Of a DNA stretch of 64,000 nt, positions 24,393 through 34,200 are shown piece after piece. The stretch is from contig NZ_CP045293.1 in NCBI RefSeq assembly GCF_009363075.1, forward strand, positions 3,720,001 through 3,784,000, read 5' to 3'. This stretch comes from Paenibacillus guangzhouensis (lineage in GTDB: Bacteria > Bacillota > Bacilli > Paenibacillales > Paenibacillaceae). A model generated the notes under the pieces. The model was not told the origin of the DNA. It did no database searches and worked only from the letters and a program-made list of their open reading frames with translations. The translations under genes and the position numbers were made by a program. Within the stretch, counting starts at the first letter, position 1; every line of letters begins with the position of its first letter.

Positions 24393-27300
24393 TTACATGC
24401 CGATTCTATGATCGATCAGCTTCGCGCGGATCAAGAACCGCTCTACAATTGCCGCAGTCTCAGCCCGGGTCAGGTTGCCCCGCGGCGCGAGTCCTTCCGG
24501 CGAACCTTCCACAAGACCGTTCTTCACCGCCGTGATAACGGCCGGCTTTGCCCAAGAGGCGATATCCATCTTGTCCGTGAATGGGGACAGCAGAGCTTCT
24601 GCATCGCTCGCTGCCGAATCGAGCCCTGCCAGCTTCATCGCCCGGGACAGGATCACGAATGCTTCTTGCCTAGCAATCGTCCGGTCAGGACCGAACGTCT
24701 CGTTCTTGTAGCCTTCGATCAGACCATACGCTGCTGCCTTCGCCACGGCTCCCGCATACCAGTCGCCGGACTTCACGTCGATGAACGCAGCGCTGCTGCC
24801 ATTGTCGGCCAAGCCCAACGCCCGCACGATGATGGCGGCGAATTCCGCCCGTGTAACCGATGCATCCGGGTCGTAACGGCGCTCATCCACCCCGTTGACA
24901 ATCATGCGCGAAGCCATATCGTTCACGGCTTGCTTCGACCAGTGTCCCTCAACATCTGCGAAGGTCTTCGGATTCCAGATCAGTGCGTAGTCGCTATTCG
25001 TAAGGCTATTCACGACTGCGTAGCATTTCCCTGCCCGCGTCGTAACGAACGTCGGGACATGGCGAACGCTGCCATCCGGATTCACGACTGCCGCCGTTGT
25101 TACCTTACTTGCATCAACGCCGGCGGGAATCGAAATTTCGCGTTCTACAAAGCTGCTGAATCGCTCTACGCTTACCGTTTTGCCATTGTACGATGCCGTT
25201 ACGCTGAATTGAACAGGCGGAACCACGATCGAATAATGACCTTGTGCTGCCGCAGTCTCAGCGGCAACTGCGGTAGCCTCACCGCTCTTGGCAATATCAA
25301 CATGAACGATAATGCTCGACAACCCAACTTGTGTTCCCAATTGGGAGGAGACCGCTTCAATCGCGATCTGCTGCGCCGGTAGCTTGTAGTTGCCGTATGG
25401 CGTCTGCACCTCCAAGATAACCTCCTTGGCCGCCATGCTCTTCACCGCTTCGCCGGTCAGTACTACAGACACTTTCTCCACGCCAGTCGTCACGGGAATA
25501 ACCACGGTGGACTTGTCTGCAGCTAGCTGCAGCTGTTCCGCCAGTTTGGCTTGATCGACCGTCGCCGTCAGCACGTTCTGGCCATTCTCTTTGGTCGTAA
25601 CACCAACAGCAATCTGCTCCTTCACCACGCCGTCCACGATGACTTGGAGGCCGGAAGGCTTCTCGGCTGCTGGGGTTGCATTCGTTGATGTCGAAGAAGT
25701 ATTCGAACTATTCGAAGTATTACGCGTCCACTTCGCGTACAGCGTCACATCGGCTGTTACCGACTCCGATCCGAATCTCCACGCACTCATCCCTGCCACA
25801 TCCTTGTACCAGCCGGCGAACGTATAGCCCGCTTTCGTCGGCGCTGCCGGCTCGCTGATCATTGCACCGCTATCAACGGTCATGCTGTTAACCAAGCTGC
25901 CGCCTTGCGTATCGAATGTTACCGTATATTGCACAGCCGGAATCTGCGTCCATTTCGCATATAACGTCACATTCGACGTGACCGGTTCCGTTGCAAAACT
26001 CCATGCCTCCGAACCCGCCACATCCTTATGCCAGCCGGCGAACGTATAACCGGCCTTCGTCGGCGCCGTCGGCTCGCTGATGGTCGCACCGCTGTTCACG
26101 GTCACACTGCTAACCGAGCTGCCGCCTTGCGAATCAAACGTCACCATGTATTGCAAGGCGGGTATCGCCGTCCATTTCGCATATAATGTCACATTCGACG
26201 TCACCGAATCCGTAGCGAAGTTCCACGCTTCCGCACCCGCTGCATCCTTGTACCAGCCTGCGAACGTATAGCCCGCCTTCGTCGGCGCTGTTGGCTCGCT
26301 GACAGTCGTGCCGCTGTCCACGGTCACGCCGCTGACCAAGCTGCCGCCTTGCGAATCGAATGTCACCGAATATTGCACCGCTGGTGCCTCAGTGACTGTA
26401 ACCTTGCCTGGCGTTAATGTTTTTTCCATTTCGTTCAGGAACGAATCCACAAGCGAGAACCTGCTAAGATCTCCCGTCTGCACACTCAACGGCTTATCAC
26501 CTGTCACCGCGTCGCTCTTAATCTTGAAGCTGATCGTGAATAGCTTCTCTCCTGAGGCAATCGGCGTATCCCCGCCATCGCTATCCGCCCACGCGGCCAG
26601 CAGCCATCCTGTGTTGTTATCATAGTTAGAATCGAAATAGTCTCCCGCTTCCCCCGTAATCTTCGATATTTCCAACGCTGCCGGGTCATAATCGATTTGG
26701 AGCCCGTAAGCGCTGATGCCATATGTCGAGCTGGCTACCGTTACCGGAACGTCCACCGTAGATCCCGGCGTGCCACTCTTCGCGCCGATTGCGATCTGAG
26801 CCGCGTTGCGCATCCACTGCGCATATAACGTCAGGCTGGACGTTACCGCGTCTGTCGCGAATTGCCACGCATGGCTCCCTTCCGGTTCCGTATACCAACC
26901 TGCGAATGTGTAGCCGGCTCTCGTCGGTACCGACGGTTCGCTAATCAGCACTCCATTGTTCGCATACTTCGGTTCAACCAGACTGCCGCCTTGCGAATCG
27001 AACGTCACGGTATGCGCCCCGTTCAAGACGGTGATCTTGCCTGCTTCCACAGTCGTGGATGCGGGTAGCTCTCCTTCATAAAGATCATGCTTGGTGACAT
27101 GCAGCGCCAGTTCACCGGGCTGTACGGTATTCTTGATGTTAAAATGAAGGGTGAACGCCTTCGTATCTTCTGTGAATATCGCATATTCAACGAGATCGGC
27201 TTGGACATTCACCGTACCCGGTTGGGACAGATCCGCATCGAAAGTATCACCTAAATCACCCACGCCTAAATCGTTCGTAATTTCATCGCCCTGCACCAGC

Positions 27301-27527
27301 TCCAGGGACTCGGAATCAAATGAGATTGTAATATCATATCGATTAATTAAATCAATCGGCGTCAGATACACAGCCGCTTCGACCGACTGTCCGGGATACC
27401 CTTCCGCGCCGCTTACCCTGACCTTGCTTGTCGGATCCACCGGATGCGGTCCGGCGCTGGCTACCGTACTGAAAGACAAAATCATGCTGACCGTAAGTAT
27501 GATCGAAATTAGTTTCTTCCAATGCAT
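24393..27527 (-). CDS. Wall-anchored scaffold-like protein: two cohesin-like domains, InlB-like repeats, three SLH domains
   Basis: 1044 aa from MHWKKLISIILTVSMILSFS, 4 bp after the stop of the upstream dockerin gene (TGATAACATG). Signal peptide to about residue 25. Cohesin-like domains at about 33-168 (GYPGQSVEAAVYL, YDITISFDSESLELVQG) and 243-382 (AKSGTPGSTVDVPVTVASS, YGLQIDYDPAALEISKI, and GEKLFTISFKIKSD). Four InlB-like / Listeria-Bacteroides repeats at 172-238, 387-452, 459-526 and 533-600, each with VTFDSQGGS then KAGYTFAGWY and VTLYAKW. A Ser/Thr-rich linker, a beta-rich region to about 850, then three SLH domains (FADVEGHWSKQAVNDMASRM from 856). Cohesins bind dockerins; SLH domains bind secondary wall polymers. 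Together with its neighbour it suggests a cell-surface complex unrelated to cellulose. Confidence 0.85.
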   Translation of the reverse strand: MHWKKLISIILTVSMILSFSTVASAGPHPVDPTSKVRVSGAEGYPGQSVEAAVYLTPIDLINRYDITISFDSESLELVQGDEITNDLGVGDLGDTFDADLSQPGTVNVQADLVEYAIFTEDTKAFTLHFNIKNTVQPGELALHVTKHDLYEGELPASTTVEAGKITVLNGAHTVTFDSQGGSLVEPKYANNGVLISEPSVPTRAGYTFAGWYTEPEGSHAWQFATDAVTSSLTLYAQWMRNAAQIAIGAKSGTPGSTVDVPVTVASSTYGISAYGLQIDYDPAALEISKITGEAGDYFDSNYDNNTGWLLAAWADSDGGDTPIASGEKLFTISFKIKSDAVTGDKPLSVQTGDLSRFSLVDSFLNEMEKTLTPGKVTVTEAPAVQYSVTFDSQGGSLVSGVTVDSGTTVSEPTAPTKAGYTFAGWYKDAAGAEAWNFATDSVTSNVTLYAKWTAIPALQYMVTFDSQGGSSVSSVTVNSGATISEPTAPTKAGYTFAGWHKDVAGSEAWSFATEPVTSNVTLYAKWTQIPAVQYTVTFDTQGGSLVNSMTVDSGAMISEPAAPTKAGYTFAGWYKDVAGMSAWRFGSESVTADVTLYAKWTRNTSNSSNTSSTSTNATPAAEKPSGLQVIVDGVVKEQIAVGVTTKENGQNVLTATVDQAKLAEQLQLAADKSTVVIPVTTGVEKVSVVLTGEAVKSMAAKEVILEVQTPYGNYKLPAQQIAIEAVSSQLGTQVGLSSIIVHVDIAKSGEATAVAAETAAAQGHYSIVVPPVQFSVTASYNGKTVSVERFSSFVEREISIPAGVDASKVTTAAVVNPDGSVRHVPTFVTTRAGKCYAVVNSLTNSDYALIWNPKTFADVEGHWSKQAVNDMASRMIVNGVDERRYDPDASVTRAEFAAIIVRALGLADNGSSAAFIDVKSGDWYAGAVAKAAAYGLIEGYKNETFGPDRTIARQEAFVILSRAMKLAGLDSAASDAEALLSPFTDKMDIASWAKPAVITAVKNGLVEGSPEGLAPRGNLTRAETAAIVERFLIRAKLIDHRIGM

Positions 27528-27531
27528 GTTA

Positions 27532-30003
27532 TCAACCCTTTCCTGTGCAAATCGCGAGGATCGCCTTGACATCGCTATCGTCCCATTGCCCATCGCCGTT
27601 CATGTCCAATCCCTGCAGCTGCTCCGGCGTCAACGTGATTTTCCCTTTAATGTATTGGGTCAAGAGCAGTGCGTCAGCAGGAGTAACTTTCCCATCGCCG
27701 TCCGCATCGCCCATAATGATCTTCGCATAGTAAGCTGTGTACGCAACATCCGCCGTAACTGGCGTTGCCGTCACCTGGCCACTGCTCAACAAGGTATGTC
27801 CTCCGTTACTGCTCCAGCCTATGAAGCGGTAGCCGGTCGCGGGGGTCACCGACGGCACATTCGACGGATGGCCACCTATTGTGACCTGTTCGTTTGACCC
27901 GCTGATCGTGCCATGATCTCCTGGCTCGTAGCTTACAGTTGCCATCCGCGGTGTCGAGTCAATGATGTCAATCGTCAATATCTGCGCCGCCCCTGCACTG
28001 AACGTGAAGGTCAACGTCGTCGTGCCAACGGGTAGTGAGGACAAATAGGACTTTTTGATCCTCACCGTATCCCCGCTAATCGAATAATCGGTTCCCTGTG
28101 TCAACGTTACAGCCTGATTATTAATCAGCGTCAGCGCATTTCCGTTAAGCTGCAGCGTCACCTTCACCTCTCGATGATCCTCGGACGGGATATACAAATC
28201 GAACTTCGCATTCGACGGATCGATGGCGCTATTTGGCTGCACCTTCAGACTCAGAATCGTACCCATATTGCCGCCTGCCACGAATGTGTTATCGCCAAAC
28301 GCTGCGGTATAAAGATCCTCTTGCGTCCCGCTCGCCATCGGTGTCCAATCCGCACCGTTCGTCGAGGATAAGATAACCCCTGTATTTCCTACGGCGATAT
28401 ATGTACCATTGCCATAACCCACACCGTTCAACAGGCTTGAAATACCGCTGTTCCGCTTGACCCAGTTCACGCCATCAGCCGAGGTGAGGATCACGCCTGT
28501 GTCTCCTACCGCTACAAATTCGCCGTTTCCGTATTCGATCGCTTTCAGATTGCTCTGCGTACCGCTCGACTGCAGCGTCCAATTGTCTCCATCAGGCGAA
28601 GTGACAATGTGCCCGCCATCGCCAACCGCCACGAACATATGCTCCCCATAACGAATGGCATTAAGCGTATTCGTCGTGGGACTCGTCACGTCGGTCCACG
28701 TTACGCCGTCCAGTGAGCTTCGGATTTTGCCACCGTATTTGACCGCAACGAATTTCCCCTCGCCGAATGTTAAGCCGTAATACGTATCTGTCCAACTCCC
28801 GCCTGACGCTCGACTTGTCCAGGCCATTCCGTTAGGGGACGTCATGACCACGTTGCCAGGCCCCACCGCCACGTACGTACCATTGCCATAGCTCACGCTC
28901 TCGAACCCGATGGAGGAGTCCATCGCCTGCTTCTGCCAGCGCGCACCGTCGCTGGAATTCAGGATATTGCCAATCTGCCCGACCGCGATAAAGTTATGAC
29001 CGTAGTATCCGATATCTCGAACAGGCCAGATCGTGCCTTGCGACCGATTCGTCCATGTCACGCCACCGTCGGCAGAAGTCAGGATCGTTCCGAACCTGCC
29101 AACCGCTACGAACATGTTTTTGCCGTATGTGACACCTTCCAGATTGTTGCCCCACCCGCTATTCTGCTCTTGCCAAACATTTGCGTAACTGGATGCGGTA
29201 TAGACTTTGCCACCGTTCCCTACCGCAACAAACTTGTTATTACCATAAGCGACATCAGAGAAGCCATATACCGCAGCGTTCCCGCTGGCTTTACCTGACG
29301 TCCATATCCATTGGTTGCGTCCGATTGCCATTGAATATGAAATCTCTCCCGACGATCCAACAACGACATAACGGTTGTTGTTGCCGCCATAAATAACGCC
29401 GAGATAGTTCTCCCCTCCCGTGCCGAGCAACCCGTTCCAGTTCACGGTCGTATCTGACCCTACCGTCGTTCGATTTTGACCTGACGCGACGAACCAGCCG
29501 TTCCCGAAAGTGATGTCGTATAGCGTTCTGTCTGTTACGCCTGTTTTAGCTGTCCATGTCATTGCATCAGTGGAAATCAGAATTGTTCCTTCAATTCCTA
29601 CCGCCACGAACTTGTTGTTACCAAAAGCAACACCATACAGCCACTTGTCACCAACCTTCTGACTAGACCATGTAACCCCGTCTGTTGAGGTAAGGATCGT
29701 GCCATAGGCTCCGACTGCCACATATTTGCCGTTGCCATACGTCACGCTCTCCAACGTCGCATAAGTCCCGCTATTCTGCGGAACCCAGCTAATGCCGTCT
29801 TCAGAAGTTGCAATCGTGCCCATATCCCCTACGGCTACGAACAAATTATTGACGTAAGCAACGTCGTTAAAGGTGTTGCGTGTCGGCAACGGACTCCGTT
29901 GCTCCCAGCCGGACGTACTGGCTGCGATTGCTTCCTGTGGAATCGCGGCTCCTATGATTAAGAAAGCCAGCAAAATGAAAAGCCATTTGTTAAGCGCCTT
30001 CAT
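27532..30003 (-). CDS. Secreted 14-repeat beta-propeller protein with X2 module and C-terminal dockerin
   Basis: 823 aa. Signal peptide MKALNKWLFILLAFLIIGAA, cleavage near 28. From about 40 to 590 there are fourteen repeats of about 40 residues of the form YGNGKYVAVGAYGTILTSTD followed by GVTW; this is a BNR/Ycf48-like propeller repeat and 14 suggests two seven-bladed propellers. Then a CBM_X2-like module (about 591-684, with GTDYSISGDTVRIKKSYL), an InlB/FN-like stretch (YEPGDHGTISGSNEQVTIGG), and a dockerin at 764-823. The dockerin has both calcium loops: DADGDGKVTPAD and DMNGDGQWDDSD. It is the first gene of the operon with the cohesin-like protein. No catalytic motif is visible, so it may be a binding or adhesive protein. 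Confidence 0.85.
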   Translation of the reverse strand: MKALNKWLFILLAFLIIGAAIPQEAIAASTSGWEQRSPLPTRNTFNDVAYVNNLFVAVGDMGTIATSEDGISWVPQNSGTYATLESVTYGNGKYVAVGAYGTILTSTDGVTWSSQKVGDKWLYGVAFGNNKFVAVGIEGTILISTDAMTWTAKTGVTDRTLYDITFGNGWFVASGQNRTTVGSDTTVNWNGLLGTGGENYLGVIYGGNNNRYVVVGSSGEISYSMAIGRNQWIWTSGKASGNAAVYGFSDVAYGNNKFVAVGNGGKVYTASSYANVWQEQNSGWGNNLEGVTYGKNMFVAVGRFGTILTSADGGVTWTNRSQGTIWPVRDIGYYGHNFIAVGQIGNILNSSDGARWQKQAMDSSIGFESVSYGNGTYVAVGPGNVVMTSPNGMAWTSRASGGSWTDTYYGLTFGEGKFVAVKYGGKIRSSLDGVTWTDVTSPTTNTLNAIRYGEHMFVAVGDGGHIVTSPDGDNWTLQSSGTQSNLKAIEYGNGEFVAVGDTGVILTSADGVNWVKRNSGISSLLNGVGYGNGTYIAVGNTGVILSSTNGADWTPMASGTQEDLYTAAFGDNTFVAGGNMGTILSLKVQPNSAIDPSNAKFDLYIPSEDHREVKVTLQLNGNALTLINNQAVTLTQGTDYSISGDTVRIKKSYLSSLPVGTTTLTFTFSAGAAQILTIDIIDSTPRMATVSYEPGDHGTISGSNEQVTIGGHPSNVPSVTPATGYRFIGWSSNGGHTLLSSGQVTATPVTADVAYTAYYAKIIMGDADGDGKVTPADALLLTQYIKGKITLTPEQLQGLDMNGDGQWDDSDVKAILAICTGKG

Positions 30004-30034
30004 CGTCTTTCTTCACTCCCTTTCGATGTATCCC

Positions 30035-30050
30035 GTCACCCCACGGTGAC
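30035..30050. promoter_or_regulatory. Palindrome in the leader of the dockerin operon
   Basis: GTCACC, a 4-nt gap and GGTGAC lie 32-47 bp upstream of the start at 30003. Could be an operator or a leader hairpin. No clear promoter could be fixed beside it. Confidence 0.35.
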
Positions 30051-30135
30051 CGGAATCTAGTTCTTCCTGCCTATCTGCTTCTCTACAGTAGCAAAAGGAG
30101 TCTCAACATTTTTACAACATCCTTCAAAAAACGAC

Positions 30136-30170
30136 AAAAACGGTCATCGGATTGTAGCCCGATAACCGTC
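30136..30170 (-). terminator. Rho-independent terminator of the two-component operon
   Basis: On the minus strand ACGGTTATCGG pairs with CCGATGACCGT (one mismatch) and is followed by TTTTTGTCG. It separates the kinase/regulator operon from the dockerin operon. Confidence 0.8.
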
Positions 30171-30204
30171 TTCTTACACGTACATATTCAACTGCCATGC
30201 CATG

Positions 30205-31287
30205 CTAGATTTCCTCTAGCAGCATTCGCTCTTTCATCACCTGGGTCTCACGAGCACCCGCACGATCACCGCTTCGTTCTTGGGCATCCGCCAACAGATC
30301 ATAGTATTCCTCCCGACCCGGCTCAAGCGCAATCAGCTTGCGCAGCAGCAGTATCCTATGTTCACCTTCGGCTTCGCCTAGCACTGTCAGCAAAGCAGCC
30401 ATCATGGTCGAGCGGAGTTCAATCCGGTACGCGTTCGCCCATGGATAATGATCGGTCTCCAGATAGTCGCCTCCGTACAGCGATACCGCTCTCTGCCCGG
30501 CTTCCCCGCGAAGGCCCGACGTTATCCGTTGTAGCAGTTCTTCCAAGTCACTCCGTATGGCTACGGGATCAAGCCAGTACCGGTCGTCCCCGTATCGTAC
30601 GACCTCGCCATACCCTTCTGATTTGAACAAGCTGCGCAAATAATAGAGCGACGTATGCAACAATCTCTGGCCGCGCTCAGCAGAATCATCCGGCCACAAA
30701 TGTTCCAGAATCGTATATTTGTAGACCGGCTGTCCCCGATGATGCCAGAGCAATGCGAACAGTTCCTTGGTCTTGCGAGTGCGCCAAGTCAACAGACGCC
30801 CGTCCGCCGTATACAATTCCATGCTGCCGAGCACCTTCAGCGATAACACAGGCTGATCTGTTCCATCGCTCTTCAGTTCGCTACTCCCGTTCGATCCTGT
30901 ATGTACGCTTTTGTCTTGTTTTTTCGCTTGCAATTTCTCGAAGCGCGACAGCGCCCTAAGCAGCTTGTCCTTGGCAACCGGCTTCAGCAGATACCCGATT
31001 GCTTCCGTCGCGAACGCATCCACCGCATACTCGTGATAGGCCGTTACATAGATCACTTCGGCATCTGGGCAACGGGCGCGCAGCATCTCGGCGGCCTCTA
31101 ACCCGTTCATGCCCGGCATCTCGATATCCAGGAAAATGAGATCCGGACGTAGCGTCCCGCAATGGCGTAACGCATCGGCTATCCATTGGTATTTGCCGAC
31201 GACCGACACGCCGCCGATCTCGTTCAGCTTGATCTCCAAGACATCGAGTGCGATTTCTTCATCGTCAATCAGAATGGCTCTCCACAT
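30205..31287 (-). CDS. Response regulator with SARP/BTAD-type output domain
   Basis: 360 aa. Receiver domain with phospho-acceptor Asp54 in LIFLDIEMPGMNG and Lys in YLLKPVAKDK. After a linker (about 125-150) comes an OmpR-like winged helix (VLGSMELYTADGRLLTWRTR, ELFALLWHHRGQPVYKYTIL) and a helical bacterial transcriptional activation domain (RSDLEELLQRITSG, LLRKLIALEPGREEYYDLLA). This is the SARP-like architecture also found in some Bacillota regulators. Its start overlaps the end of the hybrid kinase gene by 23 bp, so the two are a pair. The next operon downstream, the dockerin/cohesin genes, is a plausible target. Confidence 0.88.
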   Translation of the reverse strand: MWRAILIDDEEIALDVLEIKLNEIGGVSVVGKYQWIADALRHCGTLRPDLIFLDIEMPGMNGLEAAEMLRARCPDAEVIYVTAYHEYAVDAFATEAIGYLLKPVAKDKLLRALSRFEKLQAKKQDKSVHTGSNGSSELKSDGTDQPVLSLKVLGSMELYTADGRLLTWRTRKTKELFALLWHHRGQPVYKYTILEHLWPDDSAERGQRLLHTSLYYLRSLFKSEGYGEVVRYGDDRYWLDPVAIRSDLEELLQRITSGLRGEAGQRAVSLYGGDYLETDHYPWANAYRIELRSTMMAALLTVLGEAEGEHRILLLRKLIALEPGREEYYDLLADAQERSGDRAGARETQVMKERMLLEEI

Positions 31288-34200
31288 GATGTTCCTCCGT
31301 CAAATAGATCGTAATTCTTGTTCCCTTGCCTGGGCTGCTGACCATCTTCAGCTTACGCCCGTACCTCATTTGAAGCCGGCGGTTCACATTGCCGATTCCA
31401 ATCCCGCCGCTATAGCCTTCCTCCAACTGTGCAAGCTTGTCCCCGTTCATCCCGACGCCGTCGTCTTCGACGACAATCTCCACGCCACTTGCGCCTTTAC
31501 GGACGATGATGTCCACCGTTCCGCCCTCGGGTTTGGGACCGATGCCGTGGCGAACCGCATTTTCCACGATCGGCTGAAGCGTCAATGGCGGCAGAAGACT
31601 GTGCACACGTTCGTCGATCGTATACCGGACCTGAAGCCGCTGTCCGAACCGAAGCTGCTCGATCGCCAGGTAAGCGTGCACTAGCTCCATTTCCCGTTCC
31701 AGCGGAACGGCTTGACCTTGGAACACGAACGTGAACTTGGCGCGCAAATAGGTGGTCAGATGCTGGATGGTCTCCCGAAGCTTGTCCACATCCTTATAAC
31801 TAAGGCCGACCAGCGCGTTCAGACTGTTATATAGAAAATGCGGCGTAATCTGGGTCTGCAGAAAATCCATCTCCCGGCGCACAGCCTGCTCCGAGGAATT
31901 CTTCATCGCGAGCAGCGATTGGACACGGGCCTTCAGTTCCGCGAGCTCGAATGGTTTCTGCAAAATATCGTTAGCGCCAGCTGTAAAAGCGGCGAGAATA
32001 TCCCCCGTCTGGCCGGACGCGGTTAACATAAGCACCGGGAGCTCAGAGAGACCATGCAGCTCCCGGATGTCCCGGCAGATGTCCAAGCCGGATATGCCAG
32101 GCATCATCAAATCCAGCAGCACAAGGTCCGGCTTATGGCTTCGGAGTGCATTGAGCGCTTCCTCCCCGCTCCCTACCGCTGTGTATGTATGCTTCATGGA
32201 AGCGACGGCATCCATGGCTACCTTCAGATTGGAAGGCTCATCGTCGACGATTAGGATGTGAGAAGTCGCTTCTCCACCCTCGCTGCCTGCCCCAGCAGTG
32301 GAGAGCAGAACCGGATGCTCACGGAACTCGGTGAACTCGGCATGGACGCTGTCAACTTCGTATACCGTGGAAGCTGCCGCCTCGAACGCCGCATCTACGA
32401 CCATTGGCAGCGTGAACGTGAATCGCGATCCCCGTCCCACTTCGGATTCCACATGCATAACACCGCCTTGCAATTCGACGAGCTGCTTCGAGATGCTCAG
32501 TCCAAGTCCGATCCCATCGCGCGAACGTGCCCCCTCCTCGTCGTATTGGTAGAACGGCTGGAATAGATGGCTCATGCTCTCCTGCGGTATCCCCCTGCCG
32601 GTATCGCTGACGGTAATGAACAGCATTTCACCCTGTCTCTCAGCGGAAATGGATACTGTCCCGTGATCGGTATACTTCAGTCCATTCTCCAACAGGTTAT
32701 GAAGAATTTGCCGCAGCCGGTTCTCATCTGCCAGGACAAGAGGGAGCGTTGGCGGCAGCTCATTCACAAGCCGTACCCCGCTCTTGATCGGAGCGATCGA
32801 CAGTGTCTCAATCACGAAGGCGGTCGAGATGTATACATCCACCGGCTTCGGCTGCACACGCAGTTCGCCGTAACGGATTCGATTCAGGTCGAGAATGTCG
32901 TTCACGAGTCCGGCGAGTCGACGCCCAATAAGGTTCAGGAGCCGAATATTGTCGCGGTGCTCCAGCGCAAGCGGGGTGTCGGTATTATCAAGCAGCGATT
33001 GCGACAGATTGACGATGCCATGCAGCGGCGTCCGAAGCTCATGTGATGTTTTGGCCAGAAATTCATCCTTTTGCCGATCATAGATCATCAACTGCTGGGC
33101 TTGCCGTTCAATCCGCAAATAAGCTGTACGTATCCGATCGGTCATGAGGAACGATTGCGATAATACGACCAACAAGAGCGTTACGATAATAAAATATGGG
33201 CTGTCCAGCGCCAGCTGATACCGCGTCTGGGCGAACACCCAACTGATCACGAGAAAGAACGCCCCGAGCAGCACATAGTAAATCTTGACCCCATGATGGC
33301 GATTGCGGAATATCGATGCAAAGATAATCCCGAAAGCCAGAATCTGCATTAGAATGCCTGGCACCAAGATCGGCACCAGACCCTCATTCGGAATGAAGAG
33401 CAGAACAATCATGAACATATAACAAATTCGCAGAAACGCTTTGATCCACTTCCCAGGCTTATCATCCAGATAGAGAAGGAGGTAATGAATAAAGAACAGG
33501 ATTGACAGCGATGGGAGAATGAAGAGCAGCTTCTGCAGCAGCGGAAATGAAATCGACGGCATCAGCGAGGCGAAGACAATCTCATCGTCAATGCCGAAGA
33601 ACAGCCCTAAGGAAAGGCAGAACAAACTAAAGAAGATCAAGTAAGGTTCCCTTCGCCATTGTCTGAACATCCCCGCAAAATAAATGCCGAACACCAATAG
33701 TGTCGTGATGACAATCATATCCGCCATGCGGGCGGTGTCCCGCCGGTTCATCACCTTATCTGTCGCCCCGAACTCCGGCACTTGCACGAGTCCGCCTTGC
33801 AGATAGCGGAAGCTTGCCACCTGAATGATAATCTCAACCGTATCCGACTCGACTCTAACCGTCCCGAAGAACGGCAGGTTGCTCGGCACGAAACGATCGG
33901 CCGACACATCGGGCCGCCCTGTGCCGCCCAGATCGTGGCCCGCCATGTAAATGCGACTGGACAGGCGGATTTTCTTCGCTCTTAGGCTGTAAGACTCCGC
34001 CTCGTTTACCTCCACCTTCAGCCGGTACGTTCCTGCACCAAAACCGCTGTCCGATACGTTCCCCTGCCGGTCCTCAGGGACGTTCAGCATCCTTCGATGG
34101 CCTTGCAGCTCCTGTTCGCGTTCCGCAAAGTCGCGAGGCGCCAACAATTGGTCCTTGTAATACTCCCACTCCCCCCGCAGCGGAATAATTCCCTGCTTCG

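Noticed and set aside
24408-25382. 324-codon plus-strand frame
   Set aside because: Antisense shadow of the SLH/cohesin-like protein gene, which has signal peptide, domains and a ribosome-binding site.
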